A stretch of 64,000 bases of DNA from CAYXLW01 sp964466055 (GCA_964466055.1 CAYXLW010000005.1:1-64000), one strand, 5' to 3'. Shown: positions 36,672 to 46,590, numbered from the stretch's first letter. Notes: a model not told the origin generated them from the sequence alone. Program-made: numbers and translations.

Positions 36672-39600
36672 TTAAATATATTTCTTAAAATTTTCCGCCT
36701 GCTCAAAGATTTCTTTGAATATTTCATCCTTTGGAACTGGCGGATATCCGTGCTGATCCAAGGTTAAAATCAAATCCACCTTGAGTTCGGCTTTGATATC
36801 AGCTTTTTGCGACCAATCTGTATATCGTGCTTTGTCGTCTACAATGGCTTTGATAGATTGAGAGAGTGCAATAAGTTTCTCTTCAGGGTATTCAAATTTA
36901 TACTTCTCAGCGACAGCTTTCAGAATGTCGTAAAAGGCTTTTTCTTCAAAATCAATTCCCATGCTTGCAAATGAATTTCGCTCTGTTTGAAGCTCCCTGA
37001 AGAGATTGGCAAACTGTTCGGCTACATCATCCAAAACATGACTCTGGTAAACATCAAAATCTTTCCTTTCATTGTAAGCCTCAATGAGCTTTTTGAGCTT
37101 CTTAGAAAAATCTACCCCTTTGATGCGATTTGTCTTTTTGAATTCATCAATCGCTTTTGCCAATAATTTCTGTAGAAGTTTGATCTTCGTATTTGGAAGT
37201 TTAATCTTGTCGATTTTTTCCAAATACTCATCGCTAAAAATATCGGCATTATTCTCGGGAGAATTTTTGTCTAACTTAAAAATTTCCTCGATCCCTTCAC
37301 TAATTAAAGCTTCTTCGATCATTTTTTTCACCATGTCGTTCATCTGAGCCGTATCGGGAGCATCACCCTTGGTGAGTTTGTGAATGATTGCTTTTACCGC
37401 AAAATAGAAATGGATAAAATCTCGTTCTTTGGCATGAATATCCTCGCTTGAACAGCATAAATCATAAGCCGAACGAAGTTTTTTTACTATCGCCATAAAT
37501 CGCTTTTCTATCTCTTCTGTTGCCTGCATATATTCAGCGGCTCGATTGAGACAGTCGAGTTTTTTCAACGGAGTTCCTGTGAAATATGCGGAGGTATCAA
37601 ACTTGTGAAACAACTTTGCAAGAAGATCCAGCTGATCTTTGACCATTACCACGGCTTTATCGGCATCCGCAAAATCATCTCCATGAACTTTGCTATATTT
37701 TGCCAAGGCAATATTCATGTTGCTTTTAATCCCAATGTAATCCACTACTAACCCGACTTCTTTCCCTTCATACACTCTATTCACTCGGGAAATGGTCTGG
37801 ATAAGAGAGTGCTGTTGCACAGGCTTATCAATATAAATGGCTTCCAAAAATGGCACATCAAAGCCAGTGAGCCACATATCAACAACAATCGCAATTTTGA
37901 AGTTTGATTTAGCATTTTTAAACTGTCTATCCAGTTCCTTTCGATCATCTTTTGTGCCAAGCATGTTATACAATGCTTTTGGGTCATCTTTATGTCGTGT
38001 CATTACCATTTTGATCTTCTCTATTGGCTTTATTTCTTTTTTCTCTTCTGGGGCAAGATTTGCCCCATCTTCACATGCTTTTACTTCTGCCCACTCAGGA
38101 CGAAGGGCAATAACTTCTTTGTAGAAATTATACGCAATGGGGCGACTGGAAGACACAAATATCACTTTTCCTTTTACGCTGGCACCTTCTTCAATCCGTT
38201 TTTCATAGTGTCCCACAAAATCTTCTGCCAATAATTTCAATCGCTTTGGATCACCTAATATGACTTCCATTTGTGTCACGGCTTTTTTACTTTCTTCTAT
38301 TTGGTATTCATTGGTGCCTTCCTCGGAGCATTGATTATAATATTCCTCAATCTCTTTGAGTTTCTGATCATTGAGTAAAACTTTCGCTGCCCGTCCTTCA
38401 TACACAATTCTTACGGTGATTCCATCCTCGACGGATTCTTTCATGGTGTAGGCATCTGCCACTTCTCCAAAAACCTCCAAAGTTCCGTCAATCGGTGTTC
38501 CTGTCACCCCAACATAGGTCGCATTTGGCAAAGAATCATGCAGATATTTTGCAAACCCATATTTCACCTCCACTCCTTTACTGGTGATTTTTACTTTCTG
38601 ATCAAGATTGATTTGTGAACGGTGTGCTTCGTCAGAAATACAAATCACATTCGTGCGATCTGTGAGCATTTCTGTGCTTTCTGTAAATTTCTGGATGGTG
38701 GTGAGGTAAACGCCTCCACTTTTGATTCCTTGTAATTTCGCTTTTAAATCGTCACGGTTTTCAACACTTGCCACATTTTCATCGCCAATAAAACTCTTGG
38801 CATTTGTAAACTGAGCAGAGAGCTGATCATCCAAATCGGTTCTGTCAGTGATGAGCAAAATAGTTGGAGCAGAAAGAGTTTTGCTCTTCATAAGCAAACG
38901 AGTCAGGTAGAGCATTGTAAAGCTCTTGCCTGAGCCAGTTGCTCCAAAATAGGTTCCTCCTTTTCCGCTTCCCGCTGGTCGCATATTGGCTTTAATGTTT
39001 TCAAAGAGTTTTGTTGCTGCATAATACTGCGGATAACGACAGACGATTTTGGTGTCATCTTTGGCAGTGTCTGGGAAATAAATAAAATGATGAATCACAT
39101 CAAGAAGTCTCGATTTGTTAAAAAGCCCTTTGATCATGGTGTGCAATGAACTGATGCCATCACTCGGCTCATCGGTGTTCTCTATTTTTCGCCATGCATA
39201 AAAGAAATCATACGGCGCAAAAAGTGACCCCATTTTGTTGTTTACTCCGTCACTGATTACACAAAAGGCATTATATTTAAAAAGCTCGGGAATATCTCTG
39301 GCATAGCGGATAGTCAGCTGAGTGTAGGCATCTTTGATGGTGGTATTTTCTTTGATGGCAGTTTTAAACTCCAAAACGACCAAAGGCAAGCCGTTGATAT
39401 ACACAATCCCATCAGGAATGCGTTTTTCATAGCCTTGTATTTCCAACTGGTTTACGATTTTAAAGATGTTGTTTTCTGGTGTTTGGCAGTCAAGGAGCTG
39501 GATAAAAATATCTTTTTGTGTTCGGTCTTCCCGTTTCAGCACAAATCCATCGGCAATGAGCTTGATAATGGCTTTATTGCTTCCGTAGAGGTCAGAACTT

Positions 39601-39812
39601 GGGAAGAGCTCCAATTTTCGGATGATGGATTCTATTTCGTTGCTGGTAATATTCTCTACTGCGTATTGACTGGCAAGAAAGGCTCGCAAGTCATCACGGA
39701 GCAAAACATCGCTTATTTCTTTGTGAATGGTTTCACCGTGGCAGTGCGGTATTCCCACTTCGCCAAAAAGTTCAATAACTGCTCGTTCGAGTGTGTTTTC
39801 GGTAAATTTCAT
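36672..39812 (-). CDS. hsdR: Type I restriction enzyme R subunit (HsdR)
   Basis: HsdR is the translocating and cleaving subunit of a type I restriction complex. The 1046-residue protein has an N-terminal PD-(D/E)XK nuclease (DGIVYINGLPLVVLEFKTA with Asp, Glu, Lys), a superfamily 2 motor with Walker A GATGSGKSFTMLYL, the DEAH box (CISDEAHRSQ) and motif VGVTGTPI, and a helical C-terminus that contacts HsdM. All key residues are present. Its G+C is visibly higher than that of neighbouring genes, consistent with transfer. It is separated from hsdS/hsdM by a CBASS cassette and a GHKL-ATPase gene. Confidence 0.96.
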   Translation of the reverse strand: MKFTENTLERAVIELFGEVGIPHCHGETIHKEISDVLLRDDLRAFLASQYAVENITSNEIESIIRKLELFPSSDLYGSNKAIIKLIADGFVLKREDRTQKDIFIQLLDCQTPENNIFKIVNQLEIQGYEKRIPDGIVYINGLPLVVLEFKTAIKENTTIKDAYTQLTIRYARDIPELFKYNAFCVISDGVNNKMGSLFAPYDFFYAWRKIENTDEPSDGISSLHTMIKGLFNKSRLLDVIHHFIYFPDTAKDDTKIVCRYPQYYAATKLFENIKANMRPAGSGKGGTYFGATGSGKSFTMLYLTRLLMKSKTLSAPTILLITDRTDLDDQLSAQFTNAKSFIGDENVASVENRDDLKAKLQGIKSGGVYLTTIQKFTESTEMLTDRTNVICISDEAHRSQINLDQKVKITSKGVEVKYGFAKYLHDSLPNATYVGVTGTPIDGTLEVFGEVADAYTMKESVEDGITVRIVYEGRAAKVLLNDQKLKEIEEYYNQCSEEGTNEYQIEESKKAVTQMEVILGDPKRLKLLAEDFVGHYEKRIEEGASVKGKVIFVSSSRPIAYNFYKEVIALRPEWAEVKACEDGANLAPEEKKEIKPIEKIKMVMTRHKDDPKALYNMLGTKDDRKELDRQFKNAKSNFKIAIVVDMWLTGFDVPFLEAIYIDKPVQQHSLIQTISRVNRVYEGKEVGLVVDYIGIKSNMNIALAKYSKVHGDDFADADKAVVMVKDQLDLLAKLFHKFDTSAYFTGTPLKKLDCLNRAAEYMQATEEIEKRFMAIVKKLRSAYDLCCSSEDIHAKERDFIHFYFAVKAIIHKLTKGDAPDTAQMNDMVKKMIEEALISEGIEEIFKLDKNSPENNADIFSDEYLEKIDKIKLPNTKIKLLQKLLAKAIDEFKKTNRIKGVDFSKKLKKLIEAYNERKDFDVYQSHVLDDVAEQFANLFRELQTERNSFASMGIDFEEKAFYDILKAVAEKYKFEYPEEKLIALSQSIKAIVDDKARYTDWSQKADIKAELKVDLILTLDQHGYPPVPKDEIFKEIFEQAENFKKYI

Positions 39813-40110
39813 GAGTTATTTTGATTAAGATTGTTATCGAGATTATAAAAATTTATGGACTTGGTAGAAAAATCGGAAATTCCGATTTTTCTCTATAGAT
39901 ATATTTTAATTTTGCCATCGTCGGATTGGCAGATGATGATTTGAGATTGTGAGGTTGGCATGTTCTTTCAGTTAATGGAATGCGTCTGATTTTTTCTTTT
40001 TGAACTTCTAAGGGATTCTTAGCAGTTGCTTTTTAATTTCTTTTTTTGGGGCAGTGTAGAGGAGGAAGTTTTGGGCGGTTGATGGAGTGTGTTTTTAATC
40101 ATAGGATTGA
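39813..40110. other. Intergenic region before the CBASS cassette
   Basis: About 300 bases without a gene, containing the left copy of the direct repeat that brackets the CBASS cassette (40054-40075) and the hsdR upstream region, including an IR (AAAAATCGGAA / TTCCGATTTTT) at about 39868-39892. Confidence 0.5.
40054..40075. repeat. Direct repeat flanking the CBASS cassette, left copy
   Basis: A 22-base block beginning GTGTAGAGGAGGAAGTTTTG is identical at 41647-41668; similarity extends further on both sides through the T-rich stretch preceding it. The two copies bracket the CD-NTase and SLATT genes exactly. Confidence 0.75.
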
Positions 40111-40665
40111 TTAAATATGTAATTCCTTTGGCAAAAAAGAGTTTATTTCTCTATCTGACCAAGTAAATTCTTCATCTGTATTAGTTTTCCCAAATAAAGA
40201 TAATTGCGTACTTGTATAATCTTCATCGCTTGTTTGTGGTGATAACTCGCTAATAATTTGATATTGATCAAGTAATAAATCTCTTTTAGAAACAATTTTA
40301 TTATCTTCTAAATTATTCATTATATCTGCTATAAAATTTTTATATTTATCTCTCAATGATAAAAACTTCAAAGCTATTCTTTTGTGTTCTCTTGCTTTTT
40401 CTTCGAAAGAAAACTCTTTCTGAATAAAAGTAAACAGTATTTCAAAAACTGTTATAGAAATGGAAATTCCACCAAAAATAAAGTTTTCGGAAAATTTTAG
40501 CTGTAACACTAAAAAAATAATCACTAAAGATAAAATCCCCATATTCCCCCACTTTATTTTTGAATTGATTTTTTCAATTCGATCACAAGCTTTTTCATGA
40601 ATTTTGTGATTGAAGACACATTGTGCAAATTGTTGCCGAACAATTGATAAATTATTTGTATCCAT
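40111..40665 (-). CDS. SLATT-domain two-helix membrane protein (CBASS effector candidate)
   Basis: The 184-residue protein has two membrane helices (about residues 39-53 and 60-80) flanked by charged helices: HKIHEKACDRIEKINSKIKW before and FEEKAREHKRIALKFLSLRDKYKNFI after, the layout of SLATT proteins. SLATT effectors are thought to form pores or disrupt the membrane when a nucleotide second messenger binds. It starts 8 bases after the stop of the CD-NTase gene, and this pairing is well known. The ligand is not predictable from sequence. Confidence 0.82.
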   Translation of the reverse strand: MDTNNLSIVRQQFAQCVFNHKIHEKACDRIEKINSKIKWGNMGILSLVIIFLVLQLKFSENFIFGGISISITVFEILFTFIQKEFSFEEKAREHKRIALKFLSLRDKYKNFIADIMNNLEDNKIVSKRDLLLDQYQIISELSPQTSDEDYTSTQLSLFGKTNTDEEFTWSDREINSFLPKELHI

Positions 40666-40673
40666 AATGAATT

Positions 40674-41555
40674 TTAAGAATTAAATTTTGAACCAAAAAT
40701 TTCTTTCCACTTTAGATTAGCTGAATAAGGCATTTGTTGCTGCTCATATTCAATCGCTTCAAGCGAAATATTATAGCATTGCAAAGCTTTATATTCGAAC
40801 TTTCCTTTTCTACAAATATACTGATTACTGCCCACAGCCAGCCAATAATCTTGATCTGCTTTTTGATTTTTTAAATATTCAAAAAAATCACGAACCATCC
40901 AATGATGGTAAGCATAAGCCTTATCTCGATAACTCCAATTTTTTAAGAAATTATAGGACAATGTATCTATTAGTAATCCGCCCATCGGAACACTCCACTC
41001 ATCTTTCCAAGCTCTCGCCATTCGGCATAATTCTTTTAAGTTATAATTCCACGCTTTATTTTTTTCTCGAATTTCTTCTATTTCAGGTTTTGGATTAGTT
41101 GTTTTCCAAGATCCGCCATTATTAGAGTCTGGATATGTATAGCTATTATCTTTATTTATAAAACAAGGAACAATTTCAAAACAAATTCCATCATCCCAAT
41201 TTACTCCTATTACTTGACCATCTCCTTTTATGTGTGGTGATTTTGGATAAATTTCTTTTATATAATCTTTTACTTCTTGTAACAGTGCAGATTGACCATT
41301 CCCTGAATAAGAATTATATTTTTCATATATCGAATAAGGAAATTGAAAAAGTATATCAACATCACTTACATGAATATCTGTATCTCTTCCATATGACCCA
41401 ACATATAAACTATGGCTCGTTTCTGAATCAGTGCCCCAAAATTCTCTATTAAGTTTTTTTGTTATTCGCTTATAACGATCTGAAATTTTAGAAACATTAT
41501 CAGATGAAATTCTGATATTTTGATTAAACGCTTTAAATTTTTCTGATACAGTCAT
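40674..41555 (-). CDS. CD-NTase (SMODS) nucleotide second-messenger synthase
   Basis: The 293-residue protein is a cGAS/DncV-like nucleotidyltransferase. The catalytic motif is SLYVGSYGRDTDIHVSDVDI, with the GS and the Asp-x-Asp pair; the third acidic residue is in CFEIVPCF, where Glu replaces the more usual Asp. The C-terminal helical domain (RMARAWKDEWSVPMGG) is typical of the family. It would make a cyclic oligonucleotide on phage infection and activate the SLATT protein. No CD-NTase-associated regulators (Cap2/3, HORMA/TRIP13) are present, so this would be a minimal two-gene CBASS. Confidence 0.9.
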   Translation of the reverse strand: MTVSEKFKAFNQNIRISSDNVSKISDRYKRITKKLNREFWGTDSETSHSLYVGSYGRDTDIHVSDVDILFQFPYSIYEKYNSYSGNGQSALLQEVKDYIKEIYPKSPHIKGDGQVIGVNWDDGICFEIVPCFINKDNSYTYPDSNNGGSWKTTNPKPEIEEIREKNKAWNYNLKELCRMARAWKDEWSVPMGGLLIDTLSYNFLKNWSYRDKAYAYHHWMVRDFFEYLKNQKADQDYWLAVGSNQYICRKGKFEYKALQCYNISLEAIEYEQQQMPYSANLKWKEIFGSKFNS

Positions 41556-41646
41556 ATTTTTACATTAAACAGTAATGGCTTTTTGCTAAAGCCAAATGGC
41601 TTCGTTCCATAATAGAACACTGACTTTTATTTCTCTTTTTTGGGTG

Positions 41647-41668
41647 GTGTAGAGGAGGAAGTTTTGGG
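41647..41668. repeat. Direct repeat flanking the CBASS cassette, right copy
   Basis: Identical over 22 bases to 40054-40075. It lies between the GHKL-ATPase gene end and the CD-NTase start, next to a hairpin-forming sequence (GGCTTT / AAAGCC near 41580). Confidence 0.75.
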
Positions 41669-41704
41669 GGGTATGGGAAAAGAGATACTCATAAGAAATA
41701 TAAA

Positions 41705-43705
41705 TTATTCTATTCCTAATTTATTAAAAAATATTTTATTTCTCATTTCAGCATCTTTCAGCATTTTATCCCAACTAATTACTTCTAAATAAAGATTTAT
41801 ATTTTCTTGATAAAAAAAGTATCCTTCTCCGTCAGGCATAACTTTAAAACCCTTTGTTTTAAAGAGCCAATCTTGAACTTTTTTATTTAAAGTACAAACT
41901 ACAAAGCCATAAAAAGGAGTATTTGCTCCAATTGAAATTTCTCGACCTTTTGGAGTTTTATGCTTTCCTTCTTTGATGCTATTCACATATCGAATAATTT
42001 GACCAACAGGGTCTTCTGTCGCTGATTGATCAGCAAAGTTATCAATCGAAGGCTTTTTAAATTCAAAAATAGTAATTGGATTACTTGCTTCATTTTCTCC
42101 CCTAAAAACAATTTGATTATTATAAATTAAAAGATCTGTTCTTTCGCTTTTTCCTCCATTTAGAGGCTTATTTGATGAAATATATTCTGTAAAATTCAAC
42201 TTTTCGTCAATAATCCATAAATTGTGATTTATATAATCCGTGGATTCTGAATCTGAACGAGTTGGGAAAATAATACTATGGATTGCGTTTTCAGATGTAT
42301 ATTTCCCTTCTGCTGACATTTCTAAACTTTTTTTAAAAATTCCAACTATTATTTTTCTGAGGGCTACATAATGAGCTAAGTCACTCATTTCGGCTTTAGA
42401 TATTTTTTTTACTAACTCTTGTGCTGACTCATCAATATCTTGTGGGTTTTCGATAATTTTTCTCGTCGCTGCTTTTACTTCGAGCAATTGTTGAAATTTT
42501 GCTTTATGTAAAAATAATTCAATATCTTCATTGCTTAAATTATATGGTATTTGATCCATGTCTAATTCATCAATATAGGGCTTATGCCAAGTAGCTTCTT
42601 TTACATAATTTTTTATTTTTTCTATTTTTTTATTTTTTCTTATCTTTACTTCATCTTGAAAAATTTCTTTTGTAATTTTTGCTGTTTCATTTTCGATATC
42701 ATTTTTAGAAAATGGGTATAGTGCATCTCTTTGTTTTTCTGGAAAATTGAAAGCCCCTCGTTCAAGAGAAACATTTTTATCTAAATAATCTCCGAGTACA
42801 TAAGCCTTTATAATATAATCTTTTTTAGTTTTTTCGCCATTTCTCCCTTCAAACTCTTCAAAAAAATCACTGTCAAATTCTGGAACATATTTATGAAGTA
42901 GATTTTCAGTTACTTCTCGATTATGAGCAGTAAGAGTGATTTTACTTCTTTGATTATTAGGGTAAAATACTTTAAATATTTTTACCTGAAAATTTTGATT
43001 TTCTTCTTCTCCATTTTCTAATGTAAAACTTTCACTTTTAATTTCTTGAATCTCTGCATGTTTTTCATTTGATAAATAATCATTTAAAATAATTGCCTTT
43101 TTCCCCTCTTCTATAACACTAATTTGAGGGCAGTTATATTTATCATTAATAAAATAAATAAGTAACTTTTCTAATAATTTTCTTGCAAGAGTTTCTGCTT
43201 TTTTATCTAATTTACTTTCTTTCAATCCTGCTAAATACACAGTAGTTTTAATGTCTTTTTTACTAGATTCTGCAAGTGTTTCATTTTCAATGATTTCATA
43301 ATTTCGTCCGCAAGAAAAAGTACGAAAATTATATTTACCAGATTCCTCAAATAAACTTTCAATTTTTACGGTTTTAAAATATTTTAAAAACATAAATCTT
43401 CCAAAACCTTTTCCACCTTCACTCACCTTTAATTTACTATAAAGAGTATCAAAAGAATTTCTATTTGTTTCATTAAATCCTATTCCGTTGTCAGAAATTT
43501 CTATATCAGTTATATCTCCTAATGCATCCTCTTCAAAAAGTTTATCAGGATTATTTCTTGATATTTTTATAGTAATTTTTCCGTCAGTTCTTTTTGATTT
43601 ATCAATTGCCTGTATTGAGTTTACAATAGCTTCAATAAGAGGAGTATAAACACTAGTCCTTTCTTTTGCATTTTCTATAACGCCTTCGATGATAAATTTA
43701 CTCAT
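41705..43705 (-). CDS. GHKL-type ATPase with a C-terminal nuclease-like domain
   Basis: The 666-residue protein starts with a GHKL (HSP90/MutL/MORC-like) ATPase: N box EAIVNSIQAIDKS, G1 DITDIEISDNGIGF, G2 GGKGFGRFMF. After a middle helical section, residues about 510-640 contain TDLLIYNNQIVFRGENEA and TIFEFKKPSID, a plausible PD-(D/E)XK core (Asp, Glu-x-Lys). This combination is found among uncharacterised defence proteins and MORC-like prokaryotic families. It lies between hsdS and the CBASS cassette in the same direction, with 24 bases to hsdS. I infer an anti-phage role from context; the substrate is unknown. Confidence 0.72.
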   Translation of the reverse strand: MSKFIIEGVIENAKERTSVYTPLIEAIVNSIQAIDKSKRTDGKITIKISRNNPDKLFEEDALGDITDIEISDNGIGFNETNRNSFDTLYSKLKVSEGGKGFGRFMFLKYFKTVKIESLFEESGKYNFRTFSCGRNYEIIENETLAESSKKDIKTTVYLAGLKESKLDKKAETLARKLLEKLLIYFINDKYNCPQISVIEEGKKAIILNDYLSNEKHAEIQEIKSESFTLENGEEENQNFQVKIFKVFYPNNQRSKITLTAHNREVTENLLHKYVPEFDSDFFEEFEGRNGEKTKKDYIIKAYVLGDYLDKNVSLERGAFNFPEKQRDALYPFSKNDIENETAKITKEIFQDEVKIRKNKKIEKIKNYVKEATWHKPYIDELDMDQIPYNLSNEDIELFLHKAKFQQLLEVKAATRKIIENPQDIDESAQELVKKISKAEMSDLAHYVALRKIIVGIFKKSLEMSAEGKYTSENAIHSIIFPTRSDSESTDYINHNLWIIDEKLNFTEYISSNKPLNGGKSERTDLLIYNNQIVFRGENEASNPITIFEFKKPSIDNFADQSATEDPVGQIIRYVNSIKEGKHKTPKGREISIGANTPFYGFVVCTLNKKVQDWLFKTKGFKVMPDGEGYFFYQENINLYLEVISWDKMLKDAEMRNKIFFNKLGIE

Positions 43706-43729
43706 AGTAAAAAAGTTAAATCTTACATT

Positions 43730-44875
43730 TTAGTTAAAAGTTGCAAGTTTGGAAAGAGGTAAATTATCCACGACTCCTTTCATTAAAATTGGACACAAAG
43801 GCGTGATCATCTTTTTTAAACCTTCATTTATGCGCTTTCTTGATTCTAAAGCATGATGAATGGCGACAATTGATTTTTGTACTTCAATATCTGGAACAGG
43901 TATTTTTATTTCTGAAAATCTTTCCCACTCTAGGCTCGATCGCACACTACCATCACTAATAAACCAACCGAATCTATCTGATTCTGGTCTTTGAAACCAC
44001 ATCATAAGATATTCAGGAAAAATTAAATTTTCATCTATTACTTCAAAAGCCAAATACGCAGGAGAAATTATAGCGGGATCCCTTTCCGTAAAAAGTGCAA
44101 CACGGACGGTTTCATCTCTTCCTACTTGCATAGCACTGTAAGCAAATTGTCCAGATTTAATTACTTTATATTTTGTAAGGTCTGACTGAGAAGTATTTGC
44201 AACAGATTTAATAAATTGTTTTTTAATATTTATACCTAACACATTTTTTATACCTAATCCTTCATTGCGAACATCAACTAACCTTACCAAATTACCGATC
44301 CTGTCATTGGTTGATTTGTGTCTTATAAATTCTACCGCATGATTAGAAACCAACTGCAAATCACTCAAACTATTTGCAAAACCGCTTTGATTTGTTAAAA
44401 GCCCGTTATAAGCCGCAACAACACTTTTTTGCACCTCAATGTCATCGGGGATCGGTATTTTAATTTCACAAAACCTTTCCCATTCCAAACTTGATCGCAC
44501 ACTACCATCACTAATAAACCAGCCAAATCTATCTGATTCGGGTCTTTGAAACCACATCATTAAATATTCTGGCAAAACTATATTCAAATCCACAACTTCA
44601 AACACTAAATATGCGGGTGAAATAATTGCTGGCTTATCACCCGTAAACAAAACAACTCGCACAGTTTCATCTCTTCCAACCTGCATGGCACTGTAAGCAA
44701 ATTGCCCCTTCTTAATAATTTTATATTTTGAAAGATCAGTTTCAGAAGTATTTGCTACTGAAGGCATAAATCTTTTTGAAATATTGATTCCCAAAAGATT
44801 ACTTACTTCTAAGTTTTTGTTTCGCTCGTCTACAAGCCGAATATAGTCACCTAGTTTTTTATAATTCGATTTCAT
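43730..44875 (-). CDS. hsdS: Type I restriction specificity subunit (HsdS) with duplicated TRD
   Basis: HsdS recognises DNA with two target-recognition domains. I use the ATG at 44875; an upstream TTG also exists. The two halves (residues about 1-180 and 185-365) are nearly the same sequence: both contain ANTS, GQFAYSAMQVGRDETVRV, PAIISPAYL, FPEYLMMWFQRPESDRFG (LPEYL in the first) and WFISDGSVRSSLEWERF. Conventional HsdS proteins have two unrelated TRDs and thus asymmetric sites; this one predicts two identical half-sites, probably a palindromic target. The gene overlaps the end of hsdM by 17 bases. Confidence 0.93.
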   Translation of the reverse strand: MKSNYKKLGDYIRLVDERNKNLEVSNLLGINISKRFMPSVANTSETDLSKYKIIKKGQFAYSAMQVGRDETVRVVLFTGDKPAIISPAYLVFEVVDLNIVLPEYLMMWFQRPESDRFGWFISDGSVRSSLEWERFCEIKIPIPDDIEVQKSVVAAYNGLLTNQSGFANSLSDLQLVSNHAVEFIRHKSTNDRIGNLVRLVDVRNEGLGIKNVLGINIKKQFIKSVANTSQSDLTKYKVIKSGQFAYSAMQVGRDETVRVALFTERDPAIISPAYLAFEVIDENLIFPEYLMMWFQRPESDRFGWFISDGSVRSSLEWERFSEIKIPVPDIEVQKSIVAIHHALESRKRINEGLKKMITPLCPILMKGVVDNLPLSKLATFN

Positions 44876-46430
44876 AACCAAGATTTTTAAATGCTTGCAG
44901 TAATTCTTTTTGCGAACTCACTTCATCCGCAAGGATAGTATTAAAGTTTTTTTGTATCCGCTTCATTTCCTTATCATAATCAATATTACTATCACGATCT
45001 ACGAACTCAATATACTTACTTGGAATAAGTGAGAAGTTGTTTTGCTCTATCTCGTCGATATGAGCGCTATAACAAAATTCAGGAACATTTTTGTATGTTT
45101 CCTCAAATCCATCTCGTTGCCAGTTATGGTAATTGCTTACAACACTCGAAATATCTTCATCTGTGAGTTGTATGTACTTCTTTTCATACTCTGAGCCATG
45201 TCGTCTTAAATCCATAAACAAAATCTCATCTTTGCGATCCCTATATTTTATAGTTTTGCCATTTTGCTCAATCGTTTGAGCTTTTTTGTTTTTGTTTAAA
45301 ATCCAAAGAGTAACACTGATGTCGGTGCTATAAAACATATCCCTCGGCAAAACGACAATCGCTTCAACTAAGTTGTTTTTGATAAATTGTCTTCTTATGG
45401 ATAAAGTATCTGGATCACCCAAAGCCCCATTTGCAAGCAAGAAACCAGCTACACCATTACTAGAAAGCTTGGAAGCCATGTGCAAAATCCAACCATAATT
45501 TGCATTACTGACTGGCGGAATGGTGTATCCTGCCCAGCGTGCATCGTTTTCTAGCTCATTGGCAGCCCTCCAATCTTTTTGATTAAAAGGTGGATTTGCC
45601 ATTATAAAATCAGCTTTGAGATCCTTGTGTTGATCCTTGGAAAAAGTATCTGCAGCCATATCACCTAAATTCGCAGAAATCCCACGAATAGCAAGATTCA
45701 TCTTTGCTAATTTATAAGTAGCTGTTAGGTTTTCTTGCCCATAAACAGATATTTCTTTTTTGTTACCATGATGGCTTTCAATAAACTTCATCGACTGTAC
45801 AAACATACCACCCGAACCGCAACAAGGATCATAAATTATTCCTTTGTATGGCTCTATCATCTCTGCAATAAGATTTACAATGTTTTTTGGTGTATAAAAC
45901 TCTCCCTTGCCTTTCCCTTCGGCAATCGCAAATTTACTTAAAAAATATTCATAGATTCTTCCTATAATGTCATGTTCTTTATCTTTAAGAGTATCTATTT
46001 GATGAATAGTAGAAAGCAAAGAAGCAAGCTTTGGAACATCTAAATTAAGCCTTGAATAATAATTGTCAGGCAATGCTCCTTTGAGTGCTGGATTATTCTT
46101 CTCAACCGTAAACAACGCAGTGTCGATCTTGAGTGCGATGTCATTTTGTCGTGCATTCTCGATCAAATAACTCCATCGAGACACCTCGGGGAGGTAAAAC
46201 ACATTTTTCATAGTGTAAAACTCCACCATTTCCAAATACTTCTCTTTTCCCTCAGCCTTTAATTCTCTTCTTCGCTCCTCAAACTTATCACTGGCAAATT
46301 TTAAAAATATCAAACCAAGCACCACATGTTTGTATTCAGAAGGTTCAACCGTTCCACGCAGTTTATTGGCAGATTCCCAAAGAGATTCTTCAATACTTTT
46401 TCCTTTTTTCGAATTTGTAATTTTTGCCAT
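44859..46430 (-). CDS. hsdM: Type I restriction methyltransferase subunit (HsdM)
   Basis: HsdM adds N6-methyl-adenine with HsdS. The 523-residue protein has the N-terminal helical domain (SLWESANKLRGTVEPSEYKH), SAM-binding motif YDPCCGSGGMFVQS and catalytic motif IV FIMANPPFNQKDW, all intact. It is the first gene of the leftward restriction cluster (hsdM-hsdS-GHKL-CBASS-hsdR). Its base composition, like hsdR, appears richer in G+C than the surrounding core genes. Confidence 0.96.
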   Translation of the reverse strand: MAKITNSKKGKSIEESLWESANKLRGTVEPSEYKHVVLGLIFLKFASDKFEERRRELKAEGKEKYLEMVEFYTMKNVFYLPEVSRWSYLIENARQNDIALKIDTALFTVEKNNPALKGALPDNYYSRLNLDVPKLASLLSTIHQIDTLKDKEHDIIGRIYEYFLSKFAIAEGKGKGEFYTPKNIVNLIAEMIEPYKGIIYDPCCGSGGMFVQSMKFIESHHGNKKEISVYGQENLTATYKLAKMNLAIRGISANLGDMAADTFSKDQHKDLKADFIMANPPFNQKDWRAANELENDARWAGYTIPPVSNANYGWILHMASKLSSNGVAGFLLANGALGDPDTLSIRRQFIKNNLVEAIVVLPRDMFYSTDISVTLWILNKNKKAQTIEQNGKTIKYRDRKDEILFMDLRRHGSEYEKKYIQLTDEDISSVVSNYHNWQRDGFEETYKNVPEFCYSAHIDEIEQNNFSLIPSKYIEFVDRDSNIDYDKEMKRIQKNFNTILADEVSSQKELLQAFKNLGYEIEL

Positions 46431-46590
46431 CTTATTAAGAAGTTAATTCATCAATATTAATTTTCAACGCCTGACAAAGCTTTTTAAACAAAAAAACTTA
46501 AAAAATAAAAGTCTTAATCTATTACCTATATTATGCACTATTATTTATAGTAAAAAAAGTCTAATAGAGGTATAAAATTAATTAATTTTC

